Positions 1 to 9,058 of a DNA stretch of 64,000 nucleotides are shown piece by piece. Below the pieces are notes generated by a model. That model had not been told where the DNA came from. It worked only from the letters and a program-made list of their open reading frames with translations, and ran no database searches. Both the position numbers and the translations under genes were made by a program. The stretch is from JBBRHQ01 sp963815645 (GTDB lineage Bacteria > Actinomycetota > Thermoleophilia > Solirubrobacterales > 70-9), in contig CAWFHL010000001.1 of assembly GCA_963815645.1 (NCBI GenBank), positions 1,364,001 to 1,428,000 of the forward strand, read 5' to 3'. How positions within the stretch are numbered: position 1 is the first letter of the stretch; the number at the start of each line of letters is the position of its first letter.

Positions 1-984
1 GCTGCCCTTCTTTCGGTTCCGGTTGCGGCGCTGGGCGCCGAGCCTCCCGGGACTCCGGTCTCGGGCAGTGATGCCGCCGCCGGGACCGTCGCCCCGGCCG
101 CCGCCGCCTCGGCCAAGCTGGTCCCCTCGACGTTGAAGATCAGGCTCGGCCACCTGCACAAAGGCAAGGTGAGGATCTTCAGGTCGGTGAGGGTGATCGG
201 CTCGCTGACGCCGTACCGCCCCCATCAGAAGGTCGAGGTGACCTTTTACCTGAACTCCCACAAGCTGCGCGCCAAGACCGTCAAGGTGCACCGCGGCAAG
301 GGCGACTACGGAGTCTTCCACTCGAAGTTGATCGTCCGCAAGGGGGGCAAGTACGCCGCCGCCGCGAGCTTCGTCCCGACTGCCGAGGTCAGCGGCGACA
401 GCACCGTGCGCAAGTCGTGGAAGGTGAGCTTCCCGTCGGTTCACCGTGGCCAGTGCGGCAAGGTCGTCAGGGGTTTCCGGCGGGGGCTGAACCGGCTCGG
501 CTATGAGCCGGCCGGCGGGCGCTGCTTCAACGCCAAGATGGCGCGCGGGGTACTGGCCCTTCGCAAGGTCAAGGGCATGTCCCGGAACATGCACGCCGGG
601 AGGCGCCTGGTGCGGATGGTCTACTCCGGCAAGGGCGGCTACCGGGTCCGCCACCCCGGCGCCGGCAAGCACGTCGAGGCATCGCTTGCCAAGCAGGTGA
701 TCGTCTTCGCCAAGGGTGACAGGGTGCAGGCGATCTATCCGATCTCAAGCGGCAAGCCCTCCACCCCCACGGTCCGCGGTCACTTCCACTTCTACTCGAC
801 CCAGCCCGGCTACAACGCCGAGGGCATGTACTACTCGTTCTACTTCATCGGCGGCTACGCGATCCACGGATACCACTCCGTGCCCAACTACCCGGCGAGC
901 CACGGCTGCCTGCGCACCTTCATCGCCGACCAGCCGGAGATCTTCCACCGGATCTCCTACGGCGAGGACATCTTCGTCTTCTAG
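1..984 (+). CDS. L,D-transpeptidase (YkuD), 5' end outside window
   Basis: Secreted cell-wall enzyme that forms 3-3 peptidoglycan cross-links or anchors proteins. The reading frame is open from base 1, so the gene begins upstream; the first visible residues look like the tail of a signal peptide (hydrophobic, ending in an Ala-rich stretch). The middle (about residues 145-200) resembles a peptidoglycan-binding segment. The C-terminal 100 residues form the YkuD domain with the active-site motif SHGCLR, Cys near visible residue 303, preceded by the conserved HG of YAIHGY. A TTG at 133 is only an internal codon. A strong hairpin follows the stop. Family assignment is secure; the substrate is not known. 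Confidence 0.9.
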   Translation, partial: AALLSVPVAALGAEPPGTPVSGSDAAAGTVAPAAAASAKLVPSTLKIRLGHLHKGKVRIFRSVRVIGSLTPYRPHQKVEVTFYLNSHKLRAKTVKVHRGKGDYGVFHSKLIVRKGGKYAAAASFVPTAEVSGDSTVRKSWKVSFPSVHRGQCGKVVRGFRRGLNRLGYEPAGGRCFNAKMARGVLALRKVKGMSRNMHAGRRLVRMVYSGKGGYRVRHPGAGKHVEASLAKQVIVFAKGDRVQAIYPISSGKPSTPTVRGHFHFYSTQPGYNAEGMYYSFYFIGGYAIHGYHSVPNYPASHGCLRTFIADQPEIFHRISYGEDIFVF

Positions 985-993
985 GTGGGGCCC

Positions 994-1020
994 GCAAGGC
1001 TCAGGTCACCTGAGCCTTGC
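994..1020 (+). terminator. Hairpin terminator after the L,D-transpeptidase gene
   Basis: A perfect 12-bp inverted repeat (GCAAGGCTCAGG / CCTGAGCCTTGC) with a 3-nt loop starts 10 bases after the stop codon. There is no T-run, as is common in high-GC actinobacteria. The remaining bases to 1264 hold no recognisable gene. Confidence 0.7.
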
Positions 1021-1264
1021 CAACACCCCCAGCAGGGCAGGCAGCGAAGGGCGAGTATCTCTGCGGGGCTTCGCTTCGGGTCGGCGACGCTCCGGCGCGG
1101 TCCGATTCGGCTTCGACGTGAACAGGTACACCATCGCTCTGGTCATCTGGTCTCCCTTCTGATGGACGGTTGGTGGTCGACCGTAGGGCGAGGGCGCTTC
1201 AAAAGCACCGGGTGAACACCTAGTTCCTGGTAGGACGCGAGGTCATTGCCTATCCTCGTTCGAG

Positions 1265-4027
1265 GTGTCGCAGCTGTACGGAAGAGGGGCCGAGATCGCG
1301 AGGATCGAGGCGCTGCTCGGCGCCGCCCGGGACGGGCACGGGGGCGCCCTGCTCCTTCTCGGAGACCCCGGCGTCGGCAAGACGGCTCTGCTCGACGCGG
1401 CCAGCGCCGCGGCGGGGGGGATGCGAGAGCTACGAACCGCCGGGCTCGAGGCCGAGTCGAGCCTGCCGTTCTCGGCTCTCGCCGAGCTGACCGAGCGACT
1501 TCGGGACGGAATCGCCGCCCTGCCGTCCCCCCAGGCGGCCGCGATCGAGGGGGCGCTGGCGTTGGCCCCGCCGGCCGCGGGCGAGCGCTTTGCCGTCTGC
1601 GCCGGCTTTCTCGGCCTGCTTGCTGACGCCGCGCCCGAGGCCCCGCTGGCGGTGATCGTCGATGACGCCCAGTGGCTCGATCGGGCCTCGGCCGAATGCC
1701 TCGCCTACGCCGCCCGCCGCCTCGGCGGGCGCCCGATCGCTCTCCTGGCCGCGGTTCGCGCCGGCGAGGCCCACGCGCTCTCGGGACCCGAACTCGAGCA
1801 GGTCGCGCTCGGGGGCCTCCAGCGCACGGAGGCGCGGGCGCTGCTGGCCGCGCTGGATCCGCGGCTTCACCCCTCCGTGATCGACCCCCTGATCGACGCG
1901 ACCGCGGGCAATCCCCTTGCCCTGGGCGAGCTGCCGGCGCTGCTGAGCGCGGAGCAGCGCGACGGCACCGCTCCGCTCGAGCACCCGCTGCCGCCCGGGA
2001 TCACCCTGCAGCGGGCCTTCGAACGGCGGATCGCGCGACTGCCCTCTGATGCCCGCCATGCTTGCCTGATCGCCGCCGCCGCGCTGACGCCCTCGCTGGG
2101 CCCGGTTCAGGCCGCCTGCGCCGCGCTCGGCCTCGACCCGGCGGGGCTCGAGCAGGCCGAATTGGACGGGATCGTTCATCTCTCGGCCGAGCGGATCGCT
2201 TTCGGCCATCCGCTACTGCGGGGGGCCGTATATCAGGGGGCGCCGGCCGCCGAGCGAAGGCGCGCTCACCGAGCCCTCTCCGAGCAGGTCGACGACCTCG
2301 ACGCCCGTGCCTGGCACCTCGCGGCGGCGGCGGTCGGCCCCGACCCCGAAGCCGGCGACGCTCTGGAGGAGGCGGCCACTCGCGCCACGGCCAGGGGCGC
2401 ACACGCGGCCGCCGCCGACGCGCTGGAGCGGGCCGCCCGGCTCAGCCGGGATGCCGAATCGCGCGCCCGCCGCCTGCTCCAAGCAGGGGTCGCGGCGGCG
2501 ATTGGGGGCGCTTATGAGCGGGGCGCCACGCTGATGGAGCTGGCCGACGGGATTGCCGATCCGGCGACCCGGGCGGCGGTCCGCCACCGGCTCGCCCTGG
2601 TCACCCTGAACGGCGGGGTCCGCGACGCTCACGACACCCACCAGATGCTGAGGGAGGAGGCATCGCAGATCGCCGCAGCCGACCCCGAAGCGTCGGCCAT
2701 GATCCTGGCCGACGCCAGCGTGGCGGCGGCGGTGGCTGGGAACTGCAGGCTGATCCTTGCCTCAGCCGAGCAGGCCCGGTCGGTGTTGCCGGCGGGGGCC
2801 TCAGCGGCGGTCCGCTGCCAGGTGCTCTCGGTCCTCGGCCTCGGGCTGGCCCTCACCGGGCGAGCCGACGAGGCCCGGGAGGCGCTCGATCAGGCCGGGG
2901 CGCTGCTCGCTGAGGTCGATCCGCTGTCCCCCGCGGTGCAGTCTGCCGCGTTTGGCCTCGGTGCCCGGCGCTGCACAGCGCAGGAGCAGGTTCTGCGCGA
3001 GGAGGCCGCGTCGCTGGAGGCAGCCACCCGCAAGGCTGGGGCGAGCGGGCTGTTTCCCTACTACCAGGTGCTGGTCGCGGACTGCGCATACCGGACCGGC
3101 GACTGGGGGGTTGCGGGAGAGAAGATTGCCGAGGCGATCGAGGGCGCGGAGGAGTCGGGCCAGCTGGGCTCGCTCTCGATCGCACTGGTGATCGCCGCCC
3201 GCACCTACGCAGCCCGCGGTGAGGAGGATTCGGCTCGCGCAGCGGTCGAACGGGCCGTCGAGCTGGCCGGCCCACGTGGCTACGGCAACCCGTTTGTCTG
3301 GGGCAAGGCGGCGCTCGGGTTCCTCGAGCTCTCGCTCGATCGCCCCGCCGACGCGATCGTCGAGCTCGAGCCCGTCGAGCGATTGCTCGAGCTTGGAGGC
3401 CTCGAGGATCCGCTGATCATTCCCTGGGCGCCGGACCTGGCCGAGGCGTACTCGCGGGCGGGGCGAAGCGGAGACGCCAAGCGGGTCGCCGCGCGGCTCG
3501 GCGAGCAAGCCGAGCGCAACGGCACGCCTCTGGCGAAAGCCCTCGCCGCCCGTTGCGAGGGGCTGGTCGCAGGAGGCTCCGGTGGTGGCGCGTTCGAGCG
3601 CTCGATCGACCTGCACGACGAGGCGGACTCGCCGTTCGAACGGGCCCGCACGATGCTCGTCTATGGGGCCGGCCTGCACCGGGCGCGCCGCCGGGTCGAG
3701 GCTCGCGAGCGGTTGCGGGAGGCGCTGGAGGTATTCGACGGCCTCGGGGCGCGGCCCTGGGTCGACCGAACCCGGGCCGAGCTGCGCGCCGCGGGGGCGG
3801 TCAAGCGCGAGCGCGTCTATCGCTCAGATGAGCTCACCGCGCAGGAGATTCGGGTCGCGCTCGCGGTCGCCCGAGGAGCCAAGAACCGCGATGTGGCGGC
3901 AGAGCTGTTCCTGAGCCCGAAGACAGTCGAGTTCCATCTCGGCCGCGTCTACCGAAAGCTCGACATCCACTCTCGCGCCGAGCTGGCGACGATGGTCGCC
4001 GAGGGCCGCATCGAGCAGTCCGACTGA
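1265..4027 (+). CDS. Large LuxR-family regulator with N-terminal AAA ATPase (LAL type)
   Basis: Cytoplasmic ATP-dependent transcription activator of 920 residues. It has a Walker A (GDPGVGKT, about residues 33-40) and a Walker B (VIVDDAQWLD, about 130-140). A long Ala/Leu-rich helical TPR-like region follows, then a C-terminal LuxR helix-turn-helix from about residue 860 (LTAQEIRVALAVARGAKNRD, then SPKTVEFHLGRVYRKL). Length and architecture match MalT/LAL regulators. The GTG at 1265 puts the Walker A at the usual distance from the N-terminus. It is monocistronic and lies next to a decayed ABC ATPase, so any former target is unclear. The inducer cannot be inferred. Confidence 0.9.
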   Translation: MSQLYGRGAEIARIEALLGAARDGHGGALLLLGDPGVGKTALLDAASAAAGGMRELRTAGLEAESSLPFSALAELTERLRDGIAALPSPQAAAIEGALALAPPAAGERFAVCAGFLGLLADAAPEAPLAVIVDDAQWLDRASAECLAYAARRLGGRPIALLAAVRAGEAHALSGPELEQVALGGLQRTEARALLAALDPRLHPSVIDPLIDATAGNPLALGELPALLSAEQRDGTAPLEHPLPPGITLQRAFERRIARLPSDARHACLIAAAALTPSLGPVQAACAALGLDPAGLEQAELDGIVHLSAERIAFGHPLLRGAVYQGAPAAERRRAHRALSEQVDDLDARAWHLAAAAVGPDPEAGDALEEAATRATARGAHAAAADALERAARLSRDAESRARRLLQAGVAAAIGGAYERGATLMELADGIADPATRAAVRHRLALVTLNGGVRDAHDTHQMLREEASQIAAADPEASAMILADASVAAAVAGNCRLILASAEQARSVLPAGASAAVRCQVLSVLGLGLALTGRADEAREALDQAGALLAEVDPLSPAVQSAAFGLGARRCTAQEQVLREEAASLEAATRKAGASGLFPYYQVLVADCAYRTGDWGVAGEKIAEAIEGAEESGQLGSLSIALVIAARTYAARGEEDSARAAVERAVELAGPRGYGNPFVWGKAALGFLELSLDRPADAIVELEPVERLLELGGLEDPLIIPWAPDLAEAYSRAGRSGDAKRVAARLGEQAERNGTPLAKALAARCEGLVAGGSGGGAFERSIDLHDEADSPFERARTMLVYGAGLHRARRRVEARERLREALEVFDGLGARPWVDRTRAELRAAGAVKRERVYRSDELTAQEIRVALAVARGAKNRDVAAELFLSPKTVEFHLGRVYRKLDIHSRAELATMVAEGRIEQSD

Positions 4028-4039
4028 CGGTCGCCGCCC

Positions 4040-4579
4040 AGTCCTCCGCGTCGCGGTAGTAGCTCAGGAAGGTCCCCTCGAGATGTCATCGTGGCTGCGG
4101 ATTGCGAACACCTCGTGCGCGGCGCCGGCCTTGACGATCGGGTCCACCGATCCCTCGAAGGCAACCGTCATCTGCCTGCCGTTGACATCGACGTCCCGCA
4201 CCCCAGGGAGTGCCCGGAACTCCTCGGCCGGAGCCGGGTCCCGAACTCGATCTCCAACCGCTGGACCGCTACTGCCCGCAAGTTGTCAAGCGAGTCGACC
4301 ACCACCAGGCGCCCCTCGCGCAGCACGGCGACGCGGTGGGTGACGCGCTCGACCTCCGAGAGAGTGTGCGAGGAGAGAAACACGGTGCGGCCCTGCGAGC
4401 TGACCTCGCCGAGCAGGTCGTGGAAGCTCTGCTGGACCAGCGGGTCGAGCTCGCGATCGGCTCGTCGAGGATCGGCAGCTCGGGCCGCGCTCGACCTCGA
4501 GATCGAGGTCGAAGAGGCCGTGGCCGCAGGCGTAGTCTTTGGAGAGGCCCTCGGTGTGAATTGCAGCGGTCTCGCTCAT
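4040..4579 (-). pseudogene. Decayed ABC transporter ATP-binding protein
   Basis: Reading leftward from ATG 4579, the N-terminus is typical of an ABC ATPase (AIHTEGLSKDYACGHGLFDL). Sequence then jumps to a Walker B remnant (LPILDEP), with Walker A, Q-loop and signature region deleted. After a frameshift the C-terminal part reappears (SSHTLSEVERVTHRVAVLRE). A further shift near 4080 separates the tail, which reads EGTFLSYYRDAED. The missing Walker A means no functional ATPase can be made. No intact permease gene is adjacent, so the whole exporter has been lost here. Confidence 0.85.
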
Positions 4580-4645
4580 TGGAGAGCCTCGCCAAGCTGA
4601 TCGTATCCGTCACCGGATGACGACCCCGAGGTCTAATCTGTCGGC

Positions 4646-5065
4646 GTGACCGAGCCGACCCTGCGCGCGGTTCTCGCGGTGATTGCCGCGTATCACATCC
4701 TCACGGGCGCCCTGGCGCTGATCGCGCCCGATACTTTCTTCCACCAGATCGGCCGCTACGGGATCGAGAACAGCCACTACGTCGGCGACGTTGGCGCATT
4801 CACGATCGCCTTCGGCGTCGCCCTGGCGATCGCCGTGGTCCGTCCCTCCTGGCGGGTCCCGATCCTCGGGCTCGGGGCGCTTTGGTACGGCTTCCACGCT
4901 CTCAACCACGCCTTCGATACCGGCGAGGCGCGCAGCGAGGCGCGCGGTTGGACCGACACCGTGTTGCTCGCCCTCGGCGCCCTCGCCGCCGTCTGGCTGG
5001 CGCGGGTGTCCGAGCGGCTGGCGGCCGAAGGGGGCCGCGGGGCCGGGGATAGGATCGGCCGATGA
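4646..5065 (+). CDS. Small four-helix membrane protein
   Basis: 139 residues with about four hydrophobic segments (near residues 5-27, 45-65, 68-85 and 105-125) and no soluble domain. GTG start. Its stop overlaps the ATG of the next gene by 4 bases, so the two are translationally coupled. It resembles DUF4345-type small membrane proteins, but the match is only by general pattern. Function unknown. Confidence 0.75.
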   Translation: MTEPTLRAVLAVIAAYHILTGALALIAPDTFFHQIGRYGIENSHYVGDVGAFTIAFGVALAIAVVRPSWRVPILGLGALWYGFHALNHAFDTGEARSEARGWTDTVLLALGALAAVWLARVSERLAAEGGRGAGDRIGR

Positions 5066-5994
5066 GGGTCTTCCTCGCAGGGGCCGGTGGCGCGATCGGG
5101 CGCTCGCTGCTCCCCAAGCTGATCGCGGCCGGCCACCAGGTCACCGGCCTGAGCCGCTCCGAGGAGCGCGGCGGGCAGATCAGTGACGCGGGAGCCGAGC
5201 CGCTTGTCTGCGACGTCTTCGATGCCGAGGCCCTGACGCGGGGAGTCGCGGCGGCCGAGCCCGAGGTCGTCGTCCACGAGATGACCTCGCTTCCCGACCG
5301 GATCGACCTTCGCAACCCCGAGTACGCCCCCAACAACCGGATCCGTCGCGAGGGCACCCGCAACCTGCTCGCCGCCGCCGCGGCGGCCGGGGCGCGACGT
5401 GTGATCGCCCAGAGCATCGCCTTCATCTACGCGCCGCAGGGCGACATGGTCAAGGACGAGGAGGCGCCCCTGATGAGCGGCCTGCCCGGCTCTTTCGGCG
5501 AGTCGGTCGAGGCAACCGTCAGCCTCGAGCGACAGGTGACCGGGGCAGAGGGGATCGAGGGGCTGGTGCTGCGCTACGGCTGGTTCTACGGTCCCGGAAC
5601 CTACTTCGGGCTCGACGGCTCCACCGCAGAGGACGTGCGGCGTCGCAGGTTCCCGGTAGTCGGCAAGGGCAGTGGCGTCACCTCCTTCATCCACATCGAC
5701 GACGCGGCGGCGGCGACCGTGGCCGCGGTGGAGCGCGGCGATCCCGGCATCTACAATGTCGTCGACAACGAGCCGGCCCCGATGAGCGAGTGGGTTCCCG
5801 TCTACGCCGGGGCGATCGGAGCGAAGTCGCCCCGCCGCATCCCGGCCTGGCTGGCCAGGCTGGTCGCCGGCAAGCAGGCGGTCGCGATGGCGACCCGGCT
5901 GCGCGGCGCATCGAACGCGAAAGCCAAGGCGGGCCTTGGGTGGGAGCCGTCCTTCCCGAGCTGGCGCCAGGGCTTCCGCCAGGGCCTTTCCTAG
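5062..5994 (+). CDS. NAD-dependent epimerase/dehydratase (extended SDR)
   Basis: 310-residue Rossmann-fold protein beginning with the nucleotide-binding pattern GAGGAIG at about residues 7-13, as in atypical extended SDRs that act on nucleotide sugars or similar substrates. The catalytic region around residues 125-175 carries a Tyr in LRYGWFYGPG, typical of this subgroup. ATG overlaps the upstream stop (ATGA), and pyrE starts 3 bases downstream of its stop. Substrate cannot be read from sequence. Confidence 0.85.
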   Translation: MRVFLAGAGGAIGRSLLPKLIAAGHQVTGLSRSEERGGQISDAGAEPLVCDVFDAEALTRGVAAAEPEVVVHEMTSLPDRIDLRNPEYAPNNRIRREGTRNLLAAAAAAGARRVIAQSIAFIYAPQGDMVKDEEAPLMSGLPGSFGESVEATVSLERQVTGAEGIEGLVLRYGWFYGPGTYFGLDGSTAEDVRRRRFPVVGKGSGVTSFIHIDDAAAATVAAVERGDPGIYNVVDNEPAPMSEWVPVYAGAIGAKSPRRIPAWLARLVAGKQAVAMATRLRGASNAKAKAGLGWEPSFPSWRQGFRQGLS

Positions 5995-5997
5995 CCG

Positions 5998-6561
5998 GTG
6001 GCAGACCTCGGCGCGTCGAAGCGGCTCCTGCTCTCCGAGCTGCGCGAGCACTCGCTGGTGATCGGCGAGGTCGTCCTCTCCGGAGGTGACCGTGCCTCCT
6101 ACTACGTCGACGCCCGCCGAGCCCTGATGCGCCCGGCCGGCTTCCGCGCCGCCGGGGAGCTGATCGCCGCGGCCGCAGTCGAGGCAGGAGCGAAGGCGGT
6201 CGGCGGCCCGGTGATGGCGGCGATCCCGCTTGCCTGCGCGGCGATCGCCGTTCCCGGCGGCGATGGCCTGGTCGGCTTCTTCGTCCGCAAGGAGCGCAAG
6301 CAGCACGGCCTGCAGCGGTGGGTCGAGGGCGCCGCCAAGCCCGGCGACCGCTGCCTTGTGGTCGAGGACACGGTGACCACCGGCGGCTCGACCGTGGCAG
6401 CGATCGAGCTGATCGCAGAGCAGGGGCTCGAGATCGCCGCGGTGCTCAGCGTCGTCGACCGCCTAGCCGGCGGGGGCGCGGCGATCGAGGCAGCGTCGAA
6501 CGCCCCATACCGGTCGCTGGCGACGATCGACGAGATCTATCCGGACCGGCCGGACCGTTAG
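5998..6561 (+). CDS. pyrE: Orotate phosphoribosyltransferase
   Basis: Converts orotate and PRPP to OMP in de novo pyrimidine synthesis. The 187 residues match the usual OPRT length. The PRPP-binding motif VVEDTVTTGGS lies near residues 120-130, and the K-rich catalytic loop (RKERKQHG) near 99-106. GTG start 3 bases after the SDR stop. No other pyr genes are nearby. Confidence 0.92.
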   Translation: MADLGASKRLLLSELREHSLVIGEVVLSGGDRASYYVDARRALMRPAGFRAAGELIAAAAVEAGAKAVGGPVMAAIPLACAAIAVPGGDGLVGFFVRKERKQHGLQRWVEGAAKPGDRCLVVEDTVTTGGSTVAAIELIAEQGLEIAAVLSVVDRLAGGGAAIEAASNAPYRSLATIDEIYPDRPDR

Positions 6562-6600
6562 GGCTTGCGCGGTGCAACCCGGCGGCGCTACGGTCGCCGG

Positions 6601-7209
6601 GTGCATCCAGGTTCCCAGCCCAGGGTCGCGACTGCCGCCGACGTCGAGGCGGTCAGCGAAATCTTCGCCGGCGCCTTCTTCGCCGACCCGGTCTGGGGTT
6701 GGGCGTTTCCCGATCCCGAGCGCCGCCGCGCCCAGCACAGGGCGCTCTGGGGCCTCTTCGTGGAGAGCGCCCAGCCTCACGATTGGGTCTGGTTGAGCGG
6801 CGAAGGCGGCGCGGCGGCGCTCTGGATCCCACCGGGGCGCCCCGAGCTCTCAGCCGAGGACGAGGCGAAGGTCGAGCCGCTGCTGACCGAGCTGCTGGGC
6901 GCCGAGCAGGCGGCGATCGTGCTCGAGACCCAGGACCGCTTCGACGAGAGCCACCCCCGGGAGGAGCCTCACTACTACCTCAGCCTGCTCGCCACCCGGC
7001 CTGAGCAGCGGGGCAGGGGGGTCGGGATGGGCCTGCTCGCCGACAATCTCGCCTTGATCGACGCCGAGCGGATGCCGGCCTACCTCGAGTCGACCAACCC
7101 CGCCAACAACGTCCGCTACGAGCGTCACCGGTTCGTCCAGGTCGGCGAGTTCTCTCCACCCGGCGACGGGCCGCCGGTGGCGATGATGTGGCGGGAGGCG
7201 CGGGAATGA
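6601..7209 (+). CDS. GNAT-family N-acetyltransferase
   Basis: About 203 residues. The acetyl-CoA binding signature appears late (RPEQRGRGVGMGLL), followed by the C-terminal NxxxxxxYxxxxF-type element of GNAT proteins (NVRYERHRFV). The GTG at 6601 is preferred over an upstream TTG at 6565, because homologous GNAT domains begin near the RVATAADVEAV segment and the extra 12 residues are Arg-rich. The acceptor substrate is unknown. Confidence 0.85.
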   Translation: MHPGSQPRVATAADVEAVSEIFAGAFFADPVWGWAFPDPERRRAQHRALWGLFVESAQPHDWVWLSGEGGAAALWIPPGRPELSAEDEAKVEPLLTELLGAEQAAIVLETQDRFDESHPREEPHYYLSLLATRPEQRGRGVGMGLLADNLALIDAERMPAYLESTNPANNVRYERHRFVQVGEFSPPGDGPPVAMMWREARE

Positions 7210-7558
7210 ACGCGCGAGGCGAGGGCTTCACAATCTTCGAGCGCGGCGATTCGGTCGGGGGTGTCTGGCGCGCCAACACCTATCCTGGGGCTGCCCTGCG
7301 CCTCAGGGTTGAGGCGATCAGGGGGGACTTCGATCCCGACCGGGGCGGCTGGACCCTCCAGGCCGATGATGGCCACCGTGACGAGTTCGACTCCTGGTCA
7401 CGGCCGCCGCCCGCGCGGTCAAGGTGGCCGGCGCAGGAGAGGTGTTGGCACCCGCATCACTTGCCGCCGCTGCGGGGGTCGATGCCGAGCCTCTGGCCAG
7501 CAGCGAACTCAAGGGCTTCGGCGACGCGGTCGAGCTCTGCCGGCTGATCCCGAGTTGA
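7206..7558 (+). pseudogene. Chimeric relic: flavin monooxygenase start joined to a nucleotide-cyclase-like end
   Basis: From ATG 7206 the reading starts like a flavin-containing or Baeyer-Villiger monooxygenase (FERGDSVGGVWRANTYPGAA). It then skips to a segment resembling the middle of that family (FDPDRGGWTLQADDG). From about 7398, in another frame, the sequence reads VTAAARAVKVAGAGEVLA, later SSELKGFGDAVELCRL. That is the usual end of class III adenylate/guanylate cyclases (the ELKG..G.v.Ly element). The dinucleotide-binding N-terminus and both active sites are absent. Assignment of the second half rests on pattern only. Confidence 0.6.
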
Positions 7559-7571
7559 CCGGCGGGCGCTG

Positions 7572-8468
7572 ATGCGGTTCGAACTGGTCGGAGTGCCCTA
7601 CACATCGATGGCAGAGCCGGGAGGGATCGTCAGGTCGATCGGCGTCCTGCGGTCAGCCGGCCTAGCCGAGCAGCTCCGAGCTGCCGGCGACGTCGAAGAC
7701 AGAGGCGATCTGGATCTGATCGAGGGAAGTGGCCAGCGCGGTGGGTCAGGGCTGCTGAATGAGGCAGCGCTGGCGCGCCTCATCGTCGCCACCCGCGAGG
7801 CGGTCACCGGGGCCCATGATCGCCACAGGATTCCCCTTCTGATCGGCGGCGACTGCCCGGTTTTGCTCGGTGCCCTCGCCGCGCTTCGCGATCGCCACGG
7901 CTCCGCCGCCCTGGTGATGGTCGACGGCCACGAGGATGCCTGGCCACCTCGCTTCTCTCCCACAGGTGAGGCGTCGGACTCCGAGGTCGGTCTGGCGCTC
8001 GGTCATTTCGACGCGACGCTGCCTGAGGCGGTCGATCGACTGCTTCCCCTGCTCGAAGCGGACGGGACGGCGATCTTGGGCCCGCGTGACCGCCGCGAGA
8101 TCGAGGAGCAGGGAGTGGCCTCCCTGGAGGGAGTTGTCGCGTTTTTCTGCGACGACGAGGCGCTGAAGAGCGATCCGGTGACAAGCACGAGAGAAGCGGC
8201 GGAGGCCATCCGTCGTGTCTCGCCGGCCTTCTGGCTGCATCTCGACCTTGATGTTCTGGCGACGGACCAACTCGCAGCGATCGACTATCCCCAGCCCGGA
8301 GGATTGGGCTGGAACGAATTGAGTGTGGTCGCCGAGACTGCGCTGGGGTCCTCCGGATGCGCTGGTGCCAGCATCGTGATCTACAACCCCGACAGGGACC
8401 GCGGCCGCCAGGGAGCGAGGCGGATCGTGAAGTTCGCAGCCGATCTGGTCGAAGCTGCGGGCAGCTGA
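7572..8468 (+). CDS. Arginase/agmatinase family protein
   Basis: 298 residues of the ureohydrolase fold, which hydrolyses guanidino groups using two Mn ions. Metal-binding motifs are recognisable: GGDC near residue 95 (His of the classical GGDH replaced by Cys, as in one subfamily), DGHED near 117-121, and LDLDV near 224-228. Five of six classical ligands are present. Isolated gene, not next to urea or polyamine genes. The substrate is uncertain and may not be arginine. Confidence 0.8.
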   Translation: MRFELVGVPYTSMAEPGGIVRSIGVLRSAGLAEQLRAAGDVEDRGDLDLIEGSGQRGGSGLLNEAALARLIVATREAVTGAHDRHRIPLLIGGDCPVLLGALAALRDRHGSAALVMVDGHEDAWPPRFSPTGEASDSEVGLALGHFDATLPEAVDRLLPLLEADGTAILGPRDRREIEEQGVASLEGVVAFFCDDEALKSDPVTSTREAAEAIRRVSPAFWLHLDLDVLATDQLAAIDYPQPGGLGWNELSVVAETALGSSGCAGASIVIYNPDRDRGRQGARRIVKFAADLVEAAGS

Positions 8469-8490
8469 GATCCCCACCCGCGTCGAGTGC

Positions 8491-8521
8491 CCGAAAACGG
8501 GAGATCGCCATCGGTTTTCGG
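8491..8521 (+). terminator. Possible hairpin terminator after the arginase-family gene
   Basis: Inverted repeat CCGAAAAC / GTTTTCGG (8 bp) around a 15-nt loop, 22 bases after the stop codon. No T-run. Moderate support only. Confidence 0.4.
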
Positions 8522-8583
8522 CCACTCGTCCGAGATTGTGCCGGCGCAGCGCGGTCGCCTGCGACGCTGGGAGGCCCGTCCAG

Positions 8584-8760
8584 ATGGGCCCGGGCCGGCT
8601 GCATGCGCTGATCGATGGCGTCTTCGCGATCGCCGTAACCCTGCTGGTGCTCGATCTCCCTCGCCCTGAGGACTCCCACCAGCTGGCTCATGACCTCCTC
8701 GAGCACTGGCCCGCCTACCGTTTGGGCGGTGCAGCCCTCCGCGAATACTCAGGGGTCTGG
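8584..8760 (+). pseudogene. Truncated DUF1211/TMEM175-type channel fragment
   Basis: From ATG 8584 the reading RLHALIDGVFAIAVTLLVLD matches the start of the first transmembrane helix of TMEM175-like potassium channels, including the characteristic F-A/S-I-A-V-T pattern. After about 50 residues similarity stops, and the frame runs into Arg-rich sequence opposite the tatA gene. The other helices are missing, so this is a remnant. Confidence 0.65.
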
Positions 8761-8815
8761 CGCCAAGCCCCTCAGCGGGCCGGATGCCGACCCGTACTTC
8801 TTCGACCCGTACTTC

Positions 8816-9058
8816 TTACTCGTCGGGCTTGGAGGCGGACTCGTCGGAGGTTTCCGGAACGGCCTCGGGCTCCGAGACGACCTCCGCCTCCGGTGGTGGG
8901 GTGATCTCCTCCTCGTCCTTCCCTTCGAGGGCGTCCCTGAACCCGCGGAAGCTCTTACCCAGCGAAGCCCCCACATCGGGAAGGCGCTTCGGGCCGAGGA
9001 CCAGCAGGGCGACAATCAGCACGACGACCAACTCGAGAGGTCCGATCTGGGGAGTCAC
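8816..9058 (-). CDS. tatA: Sec-independent protein translocase subunit TatA/TatE
   Basis: 80-residue membrane protein that forms the Tat export pore for folded proteins. It has a short periplasmic N-terminus and one transmembrane helix at about residues 7-22. The hinge VLGPKRLPDVGASLGKSFRG is the TatA signature, followed by an amphipathic helix and an acidic tail. GTG start at 9058. Its 3' end faces the TMEM175 relic. No tatC is in this window. Confidence 0.9.
   Translation of the reverse strand: MTPQIGPLELVVVLIVALLVLGPKRLPDVGASLGKSFRGFRDALEGKDEEEITPPPEAEVVSEPEAVPETSDESASKPDE

Noticed and set aside
4777..6306. 509-codon leftward frame opposite the SDR and pyrE
   Set aside because: Antisense to genes with clear motifs; composition is typical of shadow frames.
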